This document shows, in pieces, positions 54,711 to 63,103 of a DNA stretch of 64,000 bases. The position numbers were made by a program, and so were the translations under genes. The first letter of the stretch is position 1. Each line of letters opens with the position of its first letter. Origin of the DNA: Bradyrhizobium frederickii (GTDB taxonomy: Bacteria > Pseudomonadota > Alphaproteobacteria > Rhizobiales > Xanthobacteraceae). The stretch is taken from positions 310,001-374,000 of the forward strand of contig NZ_SPQS01000006.1 of the NCBI RefSeq assembly GCF_004570865.1. The letters are read 5' to 3'. The notes beneath the pieces are model-generated. The model saw only the letters and a program-made list of their open reading frames with translations. It was not told the DNA's origin and searched no databases.

Positions 54711-55484
54711 TCAGGAAGTGCTTAGCAAGTTGATGTCGGTAGCCAGCTCAGCGCCAGGCACAAACCTCACCAGGCCTGATTTGATCGCATATCCGCCGAC
54801 TATGACCTTCGGACGAGCGCCGCCCGGCAATTCTCTGACAAGAGCGGAGATAGCCGTCACACCGGTGAGTTGTTGGGGCAAAGCCATCGAAATCAACAGC
54901 GCTTTGGGGGCAACTGCGATAATTTGCTGAGCTAGTTCATGCAAATCGAGATGGTCGACGACAGTTGGTGAACAGATGCTGTGACTTTCCAACCAAAGAG
55001 CAAGAATGCGGACGGCCAGAGTATGAGTATTGCCGGGCGCATTCATGAGAAAGTACCGGGGTGCGCCTTTTCGACGTCGTGTCCTACCCCGTTGCATGCT
55101 TCCTTCGATCAATTCGATGACGCGCTCGCTAAAGGCAGTGAACTCGTGTTCGTCGGCGACGGTGATGGTGCCGGAATGCCACTGTTCGCCGATCTTGTAG
55201 AGCAGCGGGGCCAAAACTCCGAGGAGGATATCAACGGGCTTGAAGTTAGCGGCGATCGCTTCCTCAACAAGCTGCTGAGCCAAACGAATATCATTCCGTC
55301 GCCCTGCTTCGTAGAGCGAATTGTAAACACGGCGGAGAAGCTCGGAGTGCTGGACGACATCGCTTGCGAATATATCCGGGTGCTCTGACTCGCACCTCCG
55401 GCAGAGTCCGTAAGTGACGGACAAATCTTCAAAGGGAAAGGTTTCGCCTTGAAATTTCTGACAGTAGGAGCACCACTTCAGCAT
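54711..55484 (-). CDS. zinc-ribbon cobalamin-binding protein, CarH/LitR-like without DNA-binding domain
   Basis: Protein of 257 residues. The N-terminal zinc ribbon (Cys5-x2-Cys8...Cys28-x2-Cys31) leads into a four-helix B12-binding cap with W102-x9-EH (Glu112-His113), the motif that packs against the upper cobalamin ligand in CarH/LitR photoreceptors. The Rossmann half keeps the lower-ligand His154, but the canonical DxHxxG reads NTHTLA. SMAL (about 203) and GG (about 232) fit SxL and GG. The CarH/LitR MerR domain is absent. ATG at 55484 is used because GGAGG at 55501-55497 cannot serve the GTG at 55496 that it overlaps. The neighbourhood is lower in GC and has no B12 genes. Confidence 0.8.
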   Translation of the reverse strand: MLKWCSYCQKFQGETFPFEDLSVTYGLCRRCESEHPDIFASDVVQHSELLRRVYNSLYEAGRRNDIRLAQQLVEEAIAANFKPVDILLGVLAPLLYKIGEQWHSGTITVADEHEFTAFSERVIELIEGSMQRGRTRRRKGAPRYFLMNAPGNTHTLAVRILALWLESHSICSPTVVDHLDLHELAQQIIAVAPKALLISMALPQQLTGVTAISALVRELPGGARPKVIVGGYAIKSGLVRFVPGAELATDINLLSTS

Positions 55485-56005
55485 TAGCGTTAGCACCTCC
55501 CAACTTTGCTAGTGGCTGCGATGGTTTCGGGCTGATTTGGCTCGGGCAATTCCTTTTTTTAGTCCGCAGCATCATTCTTCGTGACGTCTCAGTCAAAGAC
55601 TAATTCAAATTACCTCGGCAACCCCCGGTAAGTTCAAAAGTGAACACCCGGATCCCTTGCGCTCCCTGTAGTTGAGCGGGAATCGACCGACGCACCAGCC
55701 CCTCTCGATAAGACCTAGCCAAGGGTGACCTCAGACTGCTGGATGAATCCGGAGCTGAGATGACCGTTTCGGGTCACAAGCCGCAGATCACGCTCAAGTC
55801 GCGGCCTTCCGCCTTGCATTGGTGAGCCGACGTTCATGAGTCCGCGCCCGCGTATGCGCGTTGCAACTCCGCAGGGTGAATGAACGTCTCAAGATGCCAC
55901 GCGACATGCGAATCCTGCCGAAGAGGACGAACAGCAGCGGTCAGGAACTATCATGCAGGCCAATGAGTTACCGCACATCACGGCATCTCCCGACAGGATA
56001 CACCC
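55485..56005. other. divergent intergenic region
   Basis: About 520 bases, AT-richer near 55540-55640, between the B12-binding protein and the glutamine amidotransferase. A weak -35-like TTGACT (minus strand 55596-55591) faces the former. An EcfG-like site at 55944-55969 faces the latter. No gene is convincing. Confidence 0.5.
55944..55969 (+). promoter_or_regulatory. EcfG-like general-stress promoter candidate
   Basis: GGAAC (55944-55948), a 17-base spacer and AGTT (55966-55969) match the alphaproteobacterial EcfG promoter GGAAC-N16/17-cGTT at eight of nine positions. It lies 36 bases upstream of the amidotransferase start, a plausible distance. Confidence 0.35.
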
Positions 56006-56833
56006 ATGTGCCGCTGGATCGCATACCGGGGCGAGACGACGTCGTTCGAGCCCTATGTCACCGAACCCGAGCATTCCCTGGTCGCGCAGAGCATCCGCTC
56101 GCTGCAATCGACGGCGGGCTCGAACGGCGACGGCTTTGGTCTCGGCTGGTACGGCGAGCATCCCGAGCCCGGCCTTTATCGCGAGACGCGCCCGGCGTGG
56201 TCGGACGAAAATTTGCGCTACCTCTGCCGGCATCTGCGCTCGCACTTGTTCTTTGCCCATGTGCGCGCCGCCACCGGCACGGCGGTGACGCGGCAGAATT
56301 GCCATCCCTTTGCCTGCGGTCACTGGATGTTCATGCACAACGGATTCGTCGGAAGCTGGAATCGGCTGCGGCGCAAGGTCGAGGCGCTGATTCCCAATGA
56401 CTATTACCCTTCACGACTCGGCACGACCGACTCCGAAGCCGTGTTCCTGGCGATGATGGGCGCCGGCCTCGACAGCGATCCGCTCCGCGCGACGCAGCGC
56501 GTGCTGCAGGCTCTCGTCGGCCTCGTCAATGAAGGCCACTTGCGCGAACGGCTGCGCTTCACCAGTGCGATCGCCAATGGCAAGGATCTCTACGCCTTCC
56601 GTGTTGCGGTCAACGACGCCGCGAACACACTCTATTTCCGTGAGGACGGCGGCCAGGTCATCGTCGTATCCGAGCCGTTCGACAAGGAAGCGGACTGGAG
56701 CGAAGTGCCGCCAAACCACGCGCTGATCGCGCGTGCATCGGAAAGCGTGAAGATTGTTCCCTTCGACGCGACAATTTGCAGTGGCGCCGAGACGGAACCC
56801 GCCCCTGCCAGAAGGATTAGTTCCCGGAGGTGA
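56006..56833 (+). CDS. class II glutamine amidotransferase (EgtC-like)
   Basis: N-terminal nucleophile hydrolase of 275 residues. After Met removal, Cys2 (MCRWIAYRG) is the nucleophile, with HVRAATG and CHPFACGHWMFMHNGF forming the usual oxyanion and substrate pocket. EgtC-like members hydrolyse gamma-glutamyl bonds. The next gene encodes a glutamate-cysteine-ligase-like enzyme, so a gamma-glutamyl metabolite is a likely substrate. It probably starts an operon under an EcfG-like promoter. Confidence 0.86.
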   Translation: MCRWIAYRGETTSFEPYVTEPEHSLVAQSIRSLQSTAGSNGDGFGLGWYGEHPEPGLYRETRPAWSDENLRYLCRHLRSHLFFAHVRAATGTAVTRQNCHPFACGHWMFMHNGFVGSWNRLRRKVEALIPNDYYPSRLGTTDSEAVFLAMMGAGLDSDPLRATQRVLQALVGLVNEGHLRERLRFTSAIANGKDLYAFRVAVNDAANTLYFREDGGQVIVVSEPFDKEADWSEVPPNHALIARASESVKIVPFDATICSGAETEPAPARRISSRR

Positions 56834-56849
56834 CACTGCCGGGTGGGAC

Positions 56850-58079
56850 ATGACATCTGCTTCAGACGTTGTAAAACTTCTTCGACTGGATCCCTCCGAC
56901 GACAAGCAGCACCTCGTCATTCGCTCCGCTGGCGGCGGCGGCAAGGCAGCGGAATATTCCTTCGGCATCGAGGAGGAGTATTTCCTGGCCGACCGCCGCA
57001 GCTTCGAGGTCGCGATCCAGACTCCCAACGAATTGTTCGAATCGGCAAACTGGTCGACCGGCGGCCAGGCCATGCGCGAGATGCTGCAATCCCAGCTCGA
57101 GGTCGCCACCAACGTTCACGTCGACGTCAACGACGCCCGCGAAGAGCTGCGCTTCCTGCGGCGCGAGGTCGCGAACGTCGCCGCGCAATATGGCTTCGTG
57201 ATCATGGCCTGCGGCACGCACCCGACGGCGGTCTGGCGCATGTCGCAGCCGAGCCCGAAGCCGCGCTACGAGGAGATGATCGAGGATCTGCGCAGCATCG
57301 GCCATCGCAACATGATGTGCGGCATGCACGTGCATGTTCAGTTGCCGGATCCCGAGAGGCGCATGGCGGTGATGCGGGCGATGCTGCCGCACCTGCCGCT
57401 GTTCATCGCGCTGTCGGCATCCTCTCCGTTCTGGGATTCGCACAAGACCGGGCTGAAGGGCTACCGCCTCGCCGCCTATTCCGAACTGCCGCGCACCGGC
57501 CTGCCCGAACTATTCGAGAGCCGGCGGGACTACGACGAATATCTCGGCGCCTTGCAGCGCTCCGGCGTCATTCCCGACGAGAGCCACATCTGGTGGGCGA
57601 TGCGTCCTTCGATGCGGCACCCGACGCTCGAGCTTCGTGCGCCCGACACCTGCACCTTCGTCGACGATGCCGTTGCCATCGCCTCGCTCTATCGCTGCCT
57701 GACGCGTCACCTTTATCTGCGGCCTCATTTGTCGAAGGAGGTCACGGCGGTCGACCGCGCCATCGCGGTGGAGAATAAATGGCGCGCCCAGCGCTACGGA
57801 ACCGATTGCATCTTTGCCTCCCGGGACGGACCGGTCACGATCTCGGAGTTGCTCTCCCGAATCATCGACGCCACGGCCGAGGACGCGGACCTGCTGGGGT
57901 GCGCCGCCGAGATCGAGCATTGCCGCGTCATTGTGGACCGCGGCAGCTCGGCCGAATTCCAGCTTCGCGCCTATCGCGAAAACGGCGACGACATCGCAGC
58001 CGTGTCACGATGGATCGCTACATCAACGATCTCGGGAACGAGCGCGCCGATCGGGCGCAGGACTCCAGCGCCGTCATAG
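56850..58079 (+). CDS. glutamate-cysteine ligase type 2 (YbdK-like carboxylate-amine ligase)
   Basis: ATP-dependent ligase of 409 residues with the family signatures GIEEEYFLADRRSFE (metal/ATP site), CGMHVHVQLPDP and ELRAPDTC. It joins glutamate to an amine such as cysteine. It is separate from the standard gamma-glutamylcysteine synthetase and may make another gamma-glutamyl compound. ATG at 56850 follows the amidotransferase by 16 bases; a longer frame starts at 56754. The 3' region is Ser/Thr-rich and ends RTPAPS. Confidence 0.85.
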   Translation: MTSASDVVKLLRLDPSDDKQHLVIRSAGGGGKAAEYSFGIEEEYFLADRRSFEVAIQTPNELFESANWSTGGQAMREMLQSQLEVATNVHVDVNDAREELRFLRREVANVAAQYGFVIMACGTHPTAVWRMSQPSPKPRYEEMIEDLRSIGHRNMMCGMHVHVQLPDPERRMAVMRAMLPHLPLFIALSASSPFWDSHKTGLKGYRLAAYSELPRTGLPELFESRRDYDEYLGALQRSGVIPDESHIWWAMRPSMRHPTLELRAPDTCTFVDDAVAIASLYRCLTRHLYLRPHLSKEVTAVDRAIAVENKWRAQRYGTDCIFASRDGPVTISELLSRIIDATAEDADLLGCAAEIEHCRVIVDRGSSAEFQLRAYRENGDDIAAVSRWIATSTISGTSAPIGRRTPAPS

Positions 58080-58141
58080 CGCCCGCACAAGCTTCGCGGA
58101 CGGGAAGTCATTTCTGAATTTGGTACGCCGTGGGGGAATGC

Positions 58142-58327
58142 ATGACTGACATCGCCTGGTGCGCCGGTTGCGGCCACAGCCTGGTTCCGATCCTGTCCGA
58201 GAACGGCCGCGCGCGGCCAAGCTGCTTCTGGTGCGAGGGCGTCGACGCGCGGACCATGGAGATGGCAAAGTGGGCGGACAACCCGGCCGGCAAGCCGGAT
58301 CGGGCCGCGCCTCGCGCCTTCGATTGA
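58142..58327 (+). CDS. small zinc-ribbon-like hypothetical protein
   Basis: Putative protein of 61 residues with two paired-cysteine motifs (CAGC about residue 7-10, CFWC about 28-31) forming a zinc-ribbon pattern, and a hydrophilic tail (MEMAKWADNPAGKPDRAAP). GTG or ATG starts at 58130/58142 are possible. Short length lowers confidence. It ends 15 bases before the convergent coiled-coil gene. Confidence 0.5.
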   Translation: MTDIAWCAGCGHSLVPILSENGRARPSCFWCEGVDARTMEMAKWADNPAGKPDRAAPRAFD

Positions 58328-58342
58328 GGCGCCCCCCGCGCG

Positions 58343-58651
58343 TCAAGCCCGCGCCACCAGGCGCGGACGAAACAGGGACTCGGCGGCCGGGGAAGGCGCC
58401 GCGACCGGCTTCCGCGCCGGCCGGCGCCGCGGGATGAAGACATTGTTCACCAGGATCGGCTCGTGATCGCCGAGCGCAATCCGCTCCTTTGCGAGCAGGC
58501 TCATGACCGAGCGCATCTTGATCACCTCCTGCGCCACGAAGCTGCAGTCCTCGGCGCGGTTGATCTGCTCGTGCATGATCGCCTCGGCTTCGCGCATGCT
58601 GACGCGAAGCGCTCTGATGGTTCTGCGAAGTTCGCTGATACGGTTGTCCAT
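58343..58651 (-). CDS. small coiled-coil protein, predicted LexA-controlled
   Basis: Protein of 102 residues. The N-terminal 60 residues (MDNRISELRRTIRALRVSMREAEAIMHEQINRAEDCSFVAQEVIKMRSVM) have heptad-like spacing and form a helical coiled coil. The tail is Pro/Arg-rich. No family is recognised. ATG at 58651 has GGAGG five bases upstream and is preferred over an in-frame start at 58696, which would overlap the promoter. The promoter carries a LexA-type box, so DNA-damage induction is predicted. Confidence 0.72.
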   Translation of the reverse strand: MDNRISELRRTIRALRVSMREAEAIMHEQINRAEDCSFVAQEVIKMRSVMSLLAKERIALGDHEPILVNNVFIPRRRPARKPVAAPSPAAESLFRPRLVARA

Positions 58652-59028
58652 GGCTGCCTCCATCTCGGTGGCAGCATAAGAACAAAACATGAACACTCTG
58701 TCAATCGCCGCCAGCCCGGTCGCGACGTCTTTCGCTCATCCCAAGGCCGGCATCGCGCCGCTTCTCCCCCGACGCCGCTGCACGCACTGGCGAGGCTTGC
58801 CGACAAATTAGACAGGTCCCGTCGCTATCCCGCAAGCACGCGCCCCTCGCACCGCGCCTGACGATCAGACCAAGCCATCGATCTAACGTCCCGTGCAACC
58901 ATCGGATTTTCTCCTGCGCGAGCACGCCCGCATCCCGGCGCCGGGCTCGCTTGCTGCTTCGCCAACCAACTGGCCCAAAATTCGCAGTGACGTTGCGAGC
59001 GAAGCAACGGCGCAGAGCGGAGAACGTC
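58652..59028. other. divergent intergenic region with LexA-type promoter
   Basis: About 375 bases between the leftward coiled-coil gene and the rightward bicupin. The SOS-type promoter is at 58676-58704. The rest shows no gene. Confidence 0.5.
58676..58704 (-). promoter_or_regulatory. sigma-70 promoter with embedded LexA box (GTTC-N7-GTTC)
   Basis: On the minus strand: TTGACA at 58704-58699 (perfect -35), a 17-base spacer, TCTTAT at 58681-58676 (4 of 6 for -10). GTTC-ATGTTTT-GTTC at 58694-58680 sits inside the spacer, as in alphaproteobacterial LexA operators. A ribosome site and ATG follow 25 to 29 bases downstream. Confidence 0.72.
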
Positions 59029-60168
59029 ATGAACGTGCATGCTGCGGGCGGTCTCAAGACGATCGGCCTCACCCATCCGAATGGCGCGCCGCTTCGCCTC
59101 AACATGCAGGACTTCGTCGCAATCGATCGCGACCGGAATGCGAAGTTCGAGGCGACGTATCGTCCGCAAGCGCTCTACAATCGCGCCAACGAAGGCTTTC
59201 ACGCCAACAACGAAACCTTCCTGCTGCACGAAGTCGCGACCAATCTGCCGATCTACCGTCCCGACACCGGTCCCACCGATTTCCATCTGCATCTCCCGCC
59301 CGGCGGCTTTCAGCTCGTGCTGGTCACCTCGGGCGCGTTCACCTTCGACTATGACGGGCGTTTCTATAATGTCGGCCCTGGCGCGGTGATGCTGCAAAGC
59401 GCGATCGTGCATCGCCAGCTGTTCTACACCTGGTCGGGCCTTTCGACCGAAGAGAACCTGAAGACGCCGCAGACAGTGGTGCCCGACCCGATCTCGATGG
59501 GCTATTCGGGCAAATTCCTCGAAGCCTTCATCACCGATCCCACCACCTTTCCGAATCCGACCATCGTGGGTCCGAACCAGATCGACGAGGCCGAGACGCC
59601 GCGCGTGGCCTGGAGCCACAAGCTGCACGACCGGCCGGCCGGTGCCGGCTTCTGGCTGCAGGATCCGCTGGCGCTGGATGCGCTGTTCAAGCCGCTCACC
59701 GATGGTTCCGTCAAATCGGCCATGCCGGTTTATCTGCGCGATATCGGCATCGAGAGCCCGAGTGGCCATCTCGTTACCGGCCACATCATCGCAACCGATC
59801 CGCGCGGCCAGTCGCTGCTGCCGAAGAGCACGTCGATCGCCGCCGATGCGACCTGCTTTGCGAAGGGCGAGGTCGTGATCTACCGCGTCATTCGCGGCAC
59901 GGCCGAGTTCAGGAAGAAAGCCGGCGAGAGCTTCGAGCTTGCCGCTGGCGACGTAGTGACGGCGAGCAAGGATTCGATCGGCCTCGTCGGCGTCGGCGAA
60001 AACACCCAGGTGCTCCGCCTCGGCCTGCTCAAGGGCATGAACGAGCTGCGCAGCTGGACGCCGACGCAACGCGACGAGATCGACGCACTCGCCGGTCAGA
60101 TCATCACGCACAAGGACGTCCGTCCGCTGCGCACCGAAGGCAAGCCGGTCGGGTATCTCTACGGCTGA
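59029..60168 (+). CDS. bicupin protein of unknown function
   Basis: Protein of 379 residues with two beta-barrel cupin domains (about 50-180 and 220-345). Cupin metal-ligand candidates are DFHLHLPPGG in the first half and AAGDVVTASKDSIGL in the second. The function is unknown. Homogentisate-dioxygenase-like length and fold are possible, but the diagnostic pattern is not recognisable. ATG at 59029 follows GGAGA by about six bases. It ends ten bases before the convergent glutathione reductase. Confidence 0.65.
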   Translation: MNVHAAGGLKTIGLTHPNGAPLRLNMQDFVAIDRDRNAKFEATYRPQALYNRANEGFHANNETFLLHEVATNLPIYRPDTGPTDFHLHLPPGGFQLVLVTSGAFTFDYDGRFYNVGPGAVMLQSAIVHRQLFYTWSGLSTEENLKTPQTVVPDPISMGYSGKFLEAFITDPTTFPNPTIVGPNQIDEAETPRVAWSHKLHDRPAGAGFWLQDPLALDALFKPLTDGSVKSAMPVYLRDIGIESPSGHLVTGHIIATDPRGQSLLPKSTSIAADATCFAKGEVVIYRVIRGTAEFRKKAGESFELAAGDVVTASKDSIGLVGVGENTQVLRLGLLKGMNELRSWTPTQRDEIDALAGQIITHKDVRPLRTEGKPVGYLYG

Positions 60169-60178
60169 GCGGCCGAGC

Positions 60179-61567
60179 TTACTCCGCCGCCTGCCGCACG
60201 TGGCGTGCGGTCGGGGTGCGCATGGTGACGAGTTCTTCGGCGGCGGTCGGATGCAGCGCGATCGTCGCGTCGAAATCGGCCTTGGTCGCCTTCATCTTCA
60301 CAGCGATCGCGACGGCTTGCGTGATCTCGGCGGCAGCGTCGCCGACGATATGGCAGCCGAGCACGCGATCGGTCGCGCCGTCGACCACAAGCTTCATCAG
60401 CACGCGGGTGTCGCGGCCCGACATCGTCGCCTTGATCGGGCGAAACGTCGTCTTGTAGATGTCGACGTGGCTGAATTGCGCGCGCGCTTCGGTTTCGGTC
60501 AGACCCACCGTGCCGACCTCCGGCTGCGAGAACACCGCGGTCGGGATGTTGGCGTGATCGACCCTGACCTCGCGCTTGCCGAACACGGTATCGGCGAAGG
60601 CATGGCCCTCGCGGATCGCGACCGGCGTCAGGTTGAAGCGATGGGTGACGTCGCCGATCGCATAGATGCTGTCGACCGAGCTCTTCGAGAAATGATCGAC
60701 CGCGATGCCGCCATTCGCAGGATTGATGGCGACGCCGGCCTTCTCCAGCCCGAGATTGGCCACCGCCGGATGGCGGCCGATCGCGAACATCACCTGGTCG
60801 GAAGCGAGGCTCGATCCGTTCGACAGATGCGTGGTGAACTCCTCGCCGTGACGGTCGACCTTCGCCACCGTGCAGCCGGTGAGGATGGTGATGCCCTGTT
60901 TCTCCATCTCTGCTCGGACATGGGCGCGGACATCCTCGTCGAAACCGCGAAGGATGTTGTCGCCGCGATAGACCACGGTGACGTCGGAGCCGAAGCCGGC
61001 GAAGATGCCGGCGAATTCCAGCGCGATATAGCCCCCGCCCTGGATCACGATCCGCTTCGGCAGCTTCTTGAGATGGAACGCCTCGTTGGAGGAGATCACG
61101 TGCTCGATGCCGGGGATCGCGGCACCGTGGTTGGGCGCGCCGCCGGTGGCGATCAGGATATATCTTGCGGTGATCTTGCGGTCGTTCTCGAGCAGACGGA
61201 CGGTGTGCTTGTCCTCGATCACCGCGCGGCTCTTGACGATCTGCGCGCCGGACTTCTCGACATTGGCCGTGTAGGCCGCCTCCAGCCGCGCGATCTCCTT
61301 GTCCTTGTTGGCGATCAGCGTCGCCCAGTCGAAGCTGGCGGGCGGAACGGTCCAGCCGAAACCGGCGGCGTCCTCGAGCTCGTGACGGACATGCGAGCCG
61401 ATCACGAACAGCTTCTTCGGCACGCAGCCGCGGATCACGCAGGTCCCGCCCATGCGGTACTCCTCCGCGATCATCACGCGCGCGCCGTGACCGGCCGCGA
61501 TGCGGGCGGCACGCACGCCGCCCGAACCGCCACCGATGACGAAGAGGTCGACGTCGAATTCAGCCAT
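60179..61567 (-). CDS. gor: glutathione-disulfide reductase
   Basis: Flavoprotein of 462 residues that regenerates glutathione with NADPH. The FAD loop VIGGGSGGVRAARIAA, redox-active Cys43 and Cys48 (GGTCVIRGCVPKKL), the NADPH-binding VIQGGGYIALEFAGIFAGFG and the C-terminal active-site ALHPTAAEELVT are all present. It lies beside a dispersed repeat that may terminate the upstream DUF2059 gene. Trypanothione reductase is excluded in bacteria. Confidence 0.93.
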   Translation of the reverse strand: MAEFDVDLFVIGGGSGGVRAARIAAGHGARVMIAEEYRMGGTCVIRGCVPKKLFVIGSHVRHELEDAAGFGWTVPPASFDWATLIANKDKEIARLEAAYTANVEKSGAQIVKSRAVIEDKHTVRLLENDRKITARYILIATGGAPNHGAAIPGIEHVISSNEAFHLKKLPKRIVIQGGGYIALEFAGIFAGFGSDVTVVYRGDNILRGFDEDVRAHVRAEMEKQGITILTGCTVAKVDRHGEEFTTHLSNGSSLASDQVMFAIGRHPAVANLGLEKAGVAINPANGGIAVDHFSKSSVDSIYAIGDVTHRFNLTPVAIREGHAFADTVFGKREVRVDHANIPTAVFSQPEVGTVGLTETEARAQFSHVDIYKTTFRPIKATMSGRDTRVLMKLVVDGATDRVLGCHIVGDAAAEITQAVAIAVKMKATKADFDATIALHPTAAEELVTMRTPTARHVRQAAE

Positions 61568-61583
61568 TGTCCACTCCGACCCC

Positions 61584-61669
61584 TAAAGCATGGTCCGCAA
61601 AAGTGTGCAGCGGTTTTCCGAGAAGACCATGCCCAAATAACAACCTGAAGCGCGATGATGCGCTTCAGG
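61584..61669. repeat. dispersed AAGCAT-type repeat with terminator-like hairpin (copy 2)
   Basis: Second copy of the element at 33.2 kb: TAAAGCATGGTCC, GCAGCGGTTTTCCGA and an ACAACCTGAAGCGC block. On the minus strand CCTGAAGCGC-ATCAT-CGCGCTTCAGG is followed by TTGTTATTT, so it probably terminates the DUF2059 gene. Confidence 0.78.
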
Positions 61670-61692
61670 AATTCCATGACAGATAGTGTGTG

Positions 61693-62232
61693 TCAGATGT
61701 CCTTGCCACGCTTGCGCATCTCGGCGCGGAAGGCCCCCATCACGGTCTCGGAGAAGGTCTGGGCCCAGGAGTTCATGAAGTTCATGCTGAGTCCGATGGC
61801 GCGCGGCTCGGCGTCGATCAGCTTCTTGCCCAGCGGCGACTTGTAGAAGGTGACGAGATCCTTCAGCTCCTGCTCGGTGAACTCGCTGGCATAGATCTGC
61901 GCCATGCCTTCGCCGATCTCGCTCTGGCGGCCGTTGAGCTGCTGGGCCACGATCGGCGCGACCTCGTTGAGGTCCTTCTGGTAGTTGAGGTTCTGCTGGA
62001 TCAGCGCATTCTTGGTCTTCTCGACGAGGCCGGGCACGGCGCCCGCATACATCCCGCTGGCGTTCTTGATCTGCAGGATCTCCCTGGCTGCGGCAACGGC
62101 TGCAGGCGAGGCCTTCGGCTGGGCCGGCGCAGCCGGAGCCTTCTGGGCCTGCTGCGCCACGGCCGGGACGGCCGCCAGCGCCAAGCCCGCAGCGAGGGTC
62201 GCGGCTGGCAAGAATTTCAAAAAGCTCTTCAT
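61693..62232 (-). CDS. DUF2059 exported protein
   Basis: Periplasmic or outer-surface protein of 179 residues. The signal peptide (about 1-25, KFLPAATLAAGLALAAVPAVAQQ) is followed by an Ala/Pro stretch and the helical DUF2059 domain (ASPAAVAAAREILQIKNASG, EFTEQELKDLVTFYKSPLGKKLIDAEP). The domain is often found in small secreted stress proteins of unknown role. It starts two bases after rpiA in one operon. Confidence 0.85.
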   Translation of the reverse strand: MKSFLKFLPAATLAAGLALAAVPAVAQQAQKAPAAPAQPKASPAAVAAAREILQIKNASGMYAGAVPGLVEKTKNALIQQNLNYQKDLNEVAPIVAQQLNGRQSEIGEGMAQIYASEFTEQELKDLVTFYKSPLGKKLIDAEPRAIGLSMNFMNSWAQTFSETVMGAFRAEMRKRGKDI

Positions 62233-62234
62233 TC

Positions 62235-62942
62235 CTAGTCTCCTTTCGGCTTGCGCCGTTCAATCACGCGGATTCCCTCGCCACCCGCCAGAACGGCAGA
62301 GCTGGCCAAGCCGATGAACAATCCATGCTCGACCACGCCGGGGATCGCGCTCAACGCTCTGGCGAGGCTGGCAGGATCCTCGATCCGTCCGAGCTGGGCA
62401 TCGACGATCCAGTGGCCGCCGTCGGTGACGAAAACGTGGCCGTCCTTGCCCTTGCGGACCGCCATTTGCCCGGAAACGCCGCATTCGGCAAATGCCTTCT
62501 CGATCGCGCGTCGCGTCGCGCCGAGGCCGAACGGGATGACCTCGACCGGCAGCGGAAACTTGCCGAGCGTCGGCACCCATTTGCTGTCGTCGGCAATCAC
62601 GATCATGCGATCCGAGGCCGCCGCCACGATCTTCTCGCGCAGCAGCGCCCCGCCGCCGCCCTTGATCAGGTTGAGCGCGGGATCGATCTCGTCGGCGCCG
62701 TCGACCGTGATGTCGAGATGGTCGATCTCATCGAGCGTGGTCAGCGGCACGCCGCAACGCGTCGCGTCGAGGCGCGTCGCCTCGGAGGTCGGCACGCCGA
62801 TCACTTTCAGCCCGGCGGCGACCCGCTCGCCGAGCAGCTCGACGAAATGCTTGGCGGTCGAGCCGGTGCCGAGCCCGAGCTGCATGCCGTCCCGCACCTC
62901 CTCGAGCGCGCGGGCAGCAGCCTGTCGCTTCAACTGATCCAT
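62235..62942 (-). CDS. rpiA: ribose-5-phosphate isomerase A
   Basis: Interconverts ribose 5-phosphate and ribulose 5-phosphate. The 235-residue product contains [15 protein letters not shown] (phosphate loop), [27 protein letters not shown] (active site) and [24 protein letters not shown] at 62942 is used; a longer frame from 62990 has no support. It is divergent from gph. Confidence 0.94.
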   Translation of the reverse strand: MDQLKRQAAARALEEVRDGMQLGLGTGSTAKHFVELLGERVAAGLKVIGVPTSEATRLDATRCGVPLTTLDEIDHLDITVDGADEIDPALNLIKGGGGALLREKIVAAASDRMIVIADDSKWVPTLGKFPLPVEVIPFGLGATRRAIEKAFAECGVSGQMAVRKGKDGHVFVTDGGHWIVDAQLGRIEDPASLARALSAIPGVVEHGLFIGLASSAVLAGGEGIRVIERRKPKGD

Positions 62943-63103
62943 ATTCACGTTTGCGCCCGCCTTTGAAGTCTCGAAGGTGCCGCCGATCATGGCCGCTTTC
63001 GGCGGCCTATGTAGCCTCGTTTGTCCCGCGGGAACAGGCCTATAAGGTGATCTTATGGGCCCGCCCCTTGCGTGGACGCGACCGGGCCGGTAGCGCTTGG
63101 ATC

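Noticed and set aside
56006..58079. Ergothioneine biosynthesis cluster
   Set aside because: EgtB and EgtD, the enzymes that define the pathway, are not in the window.
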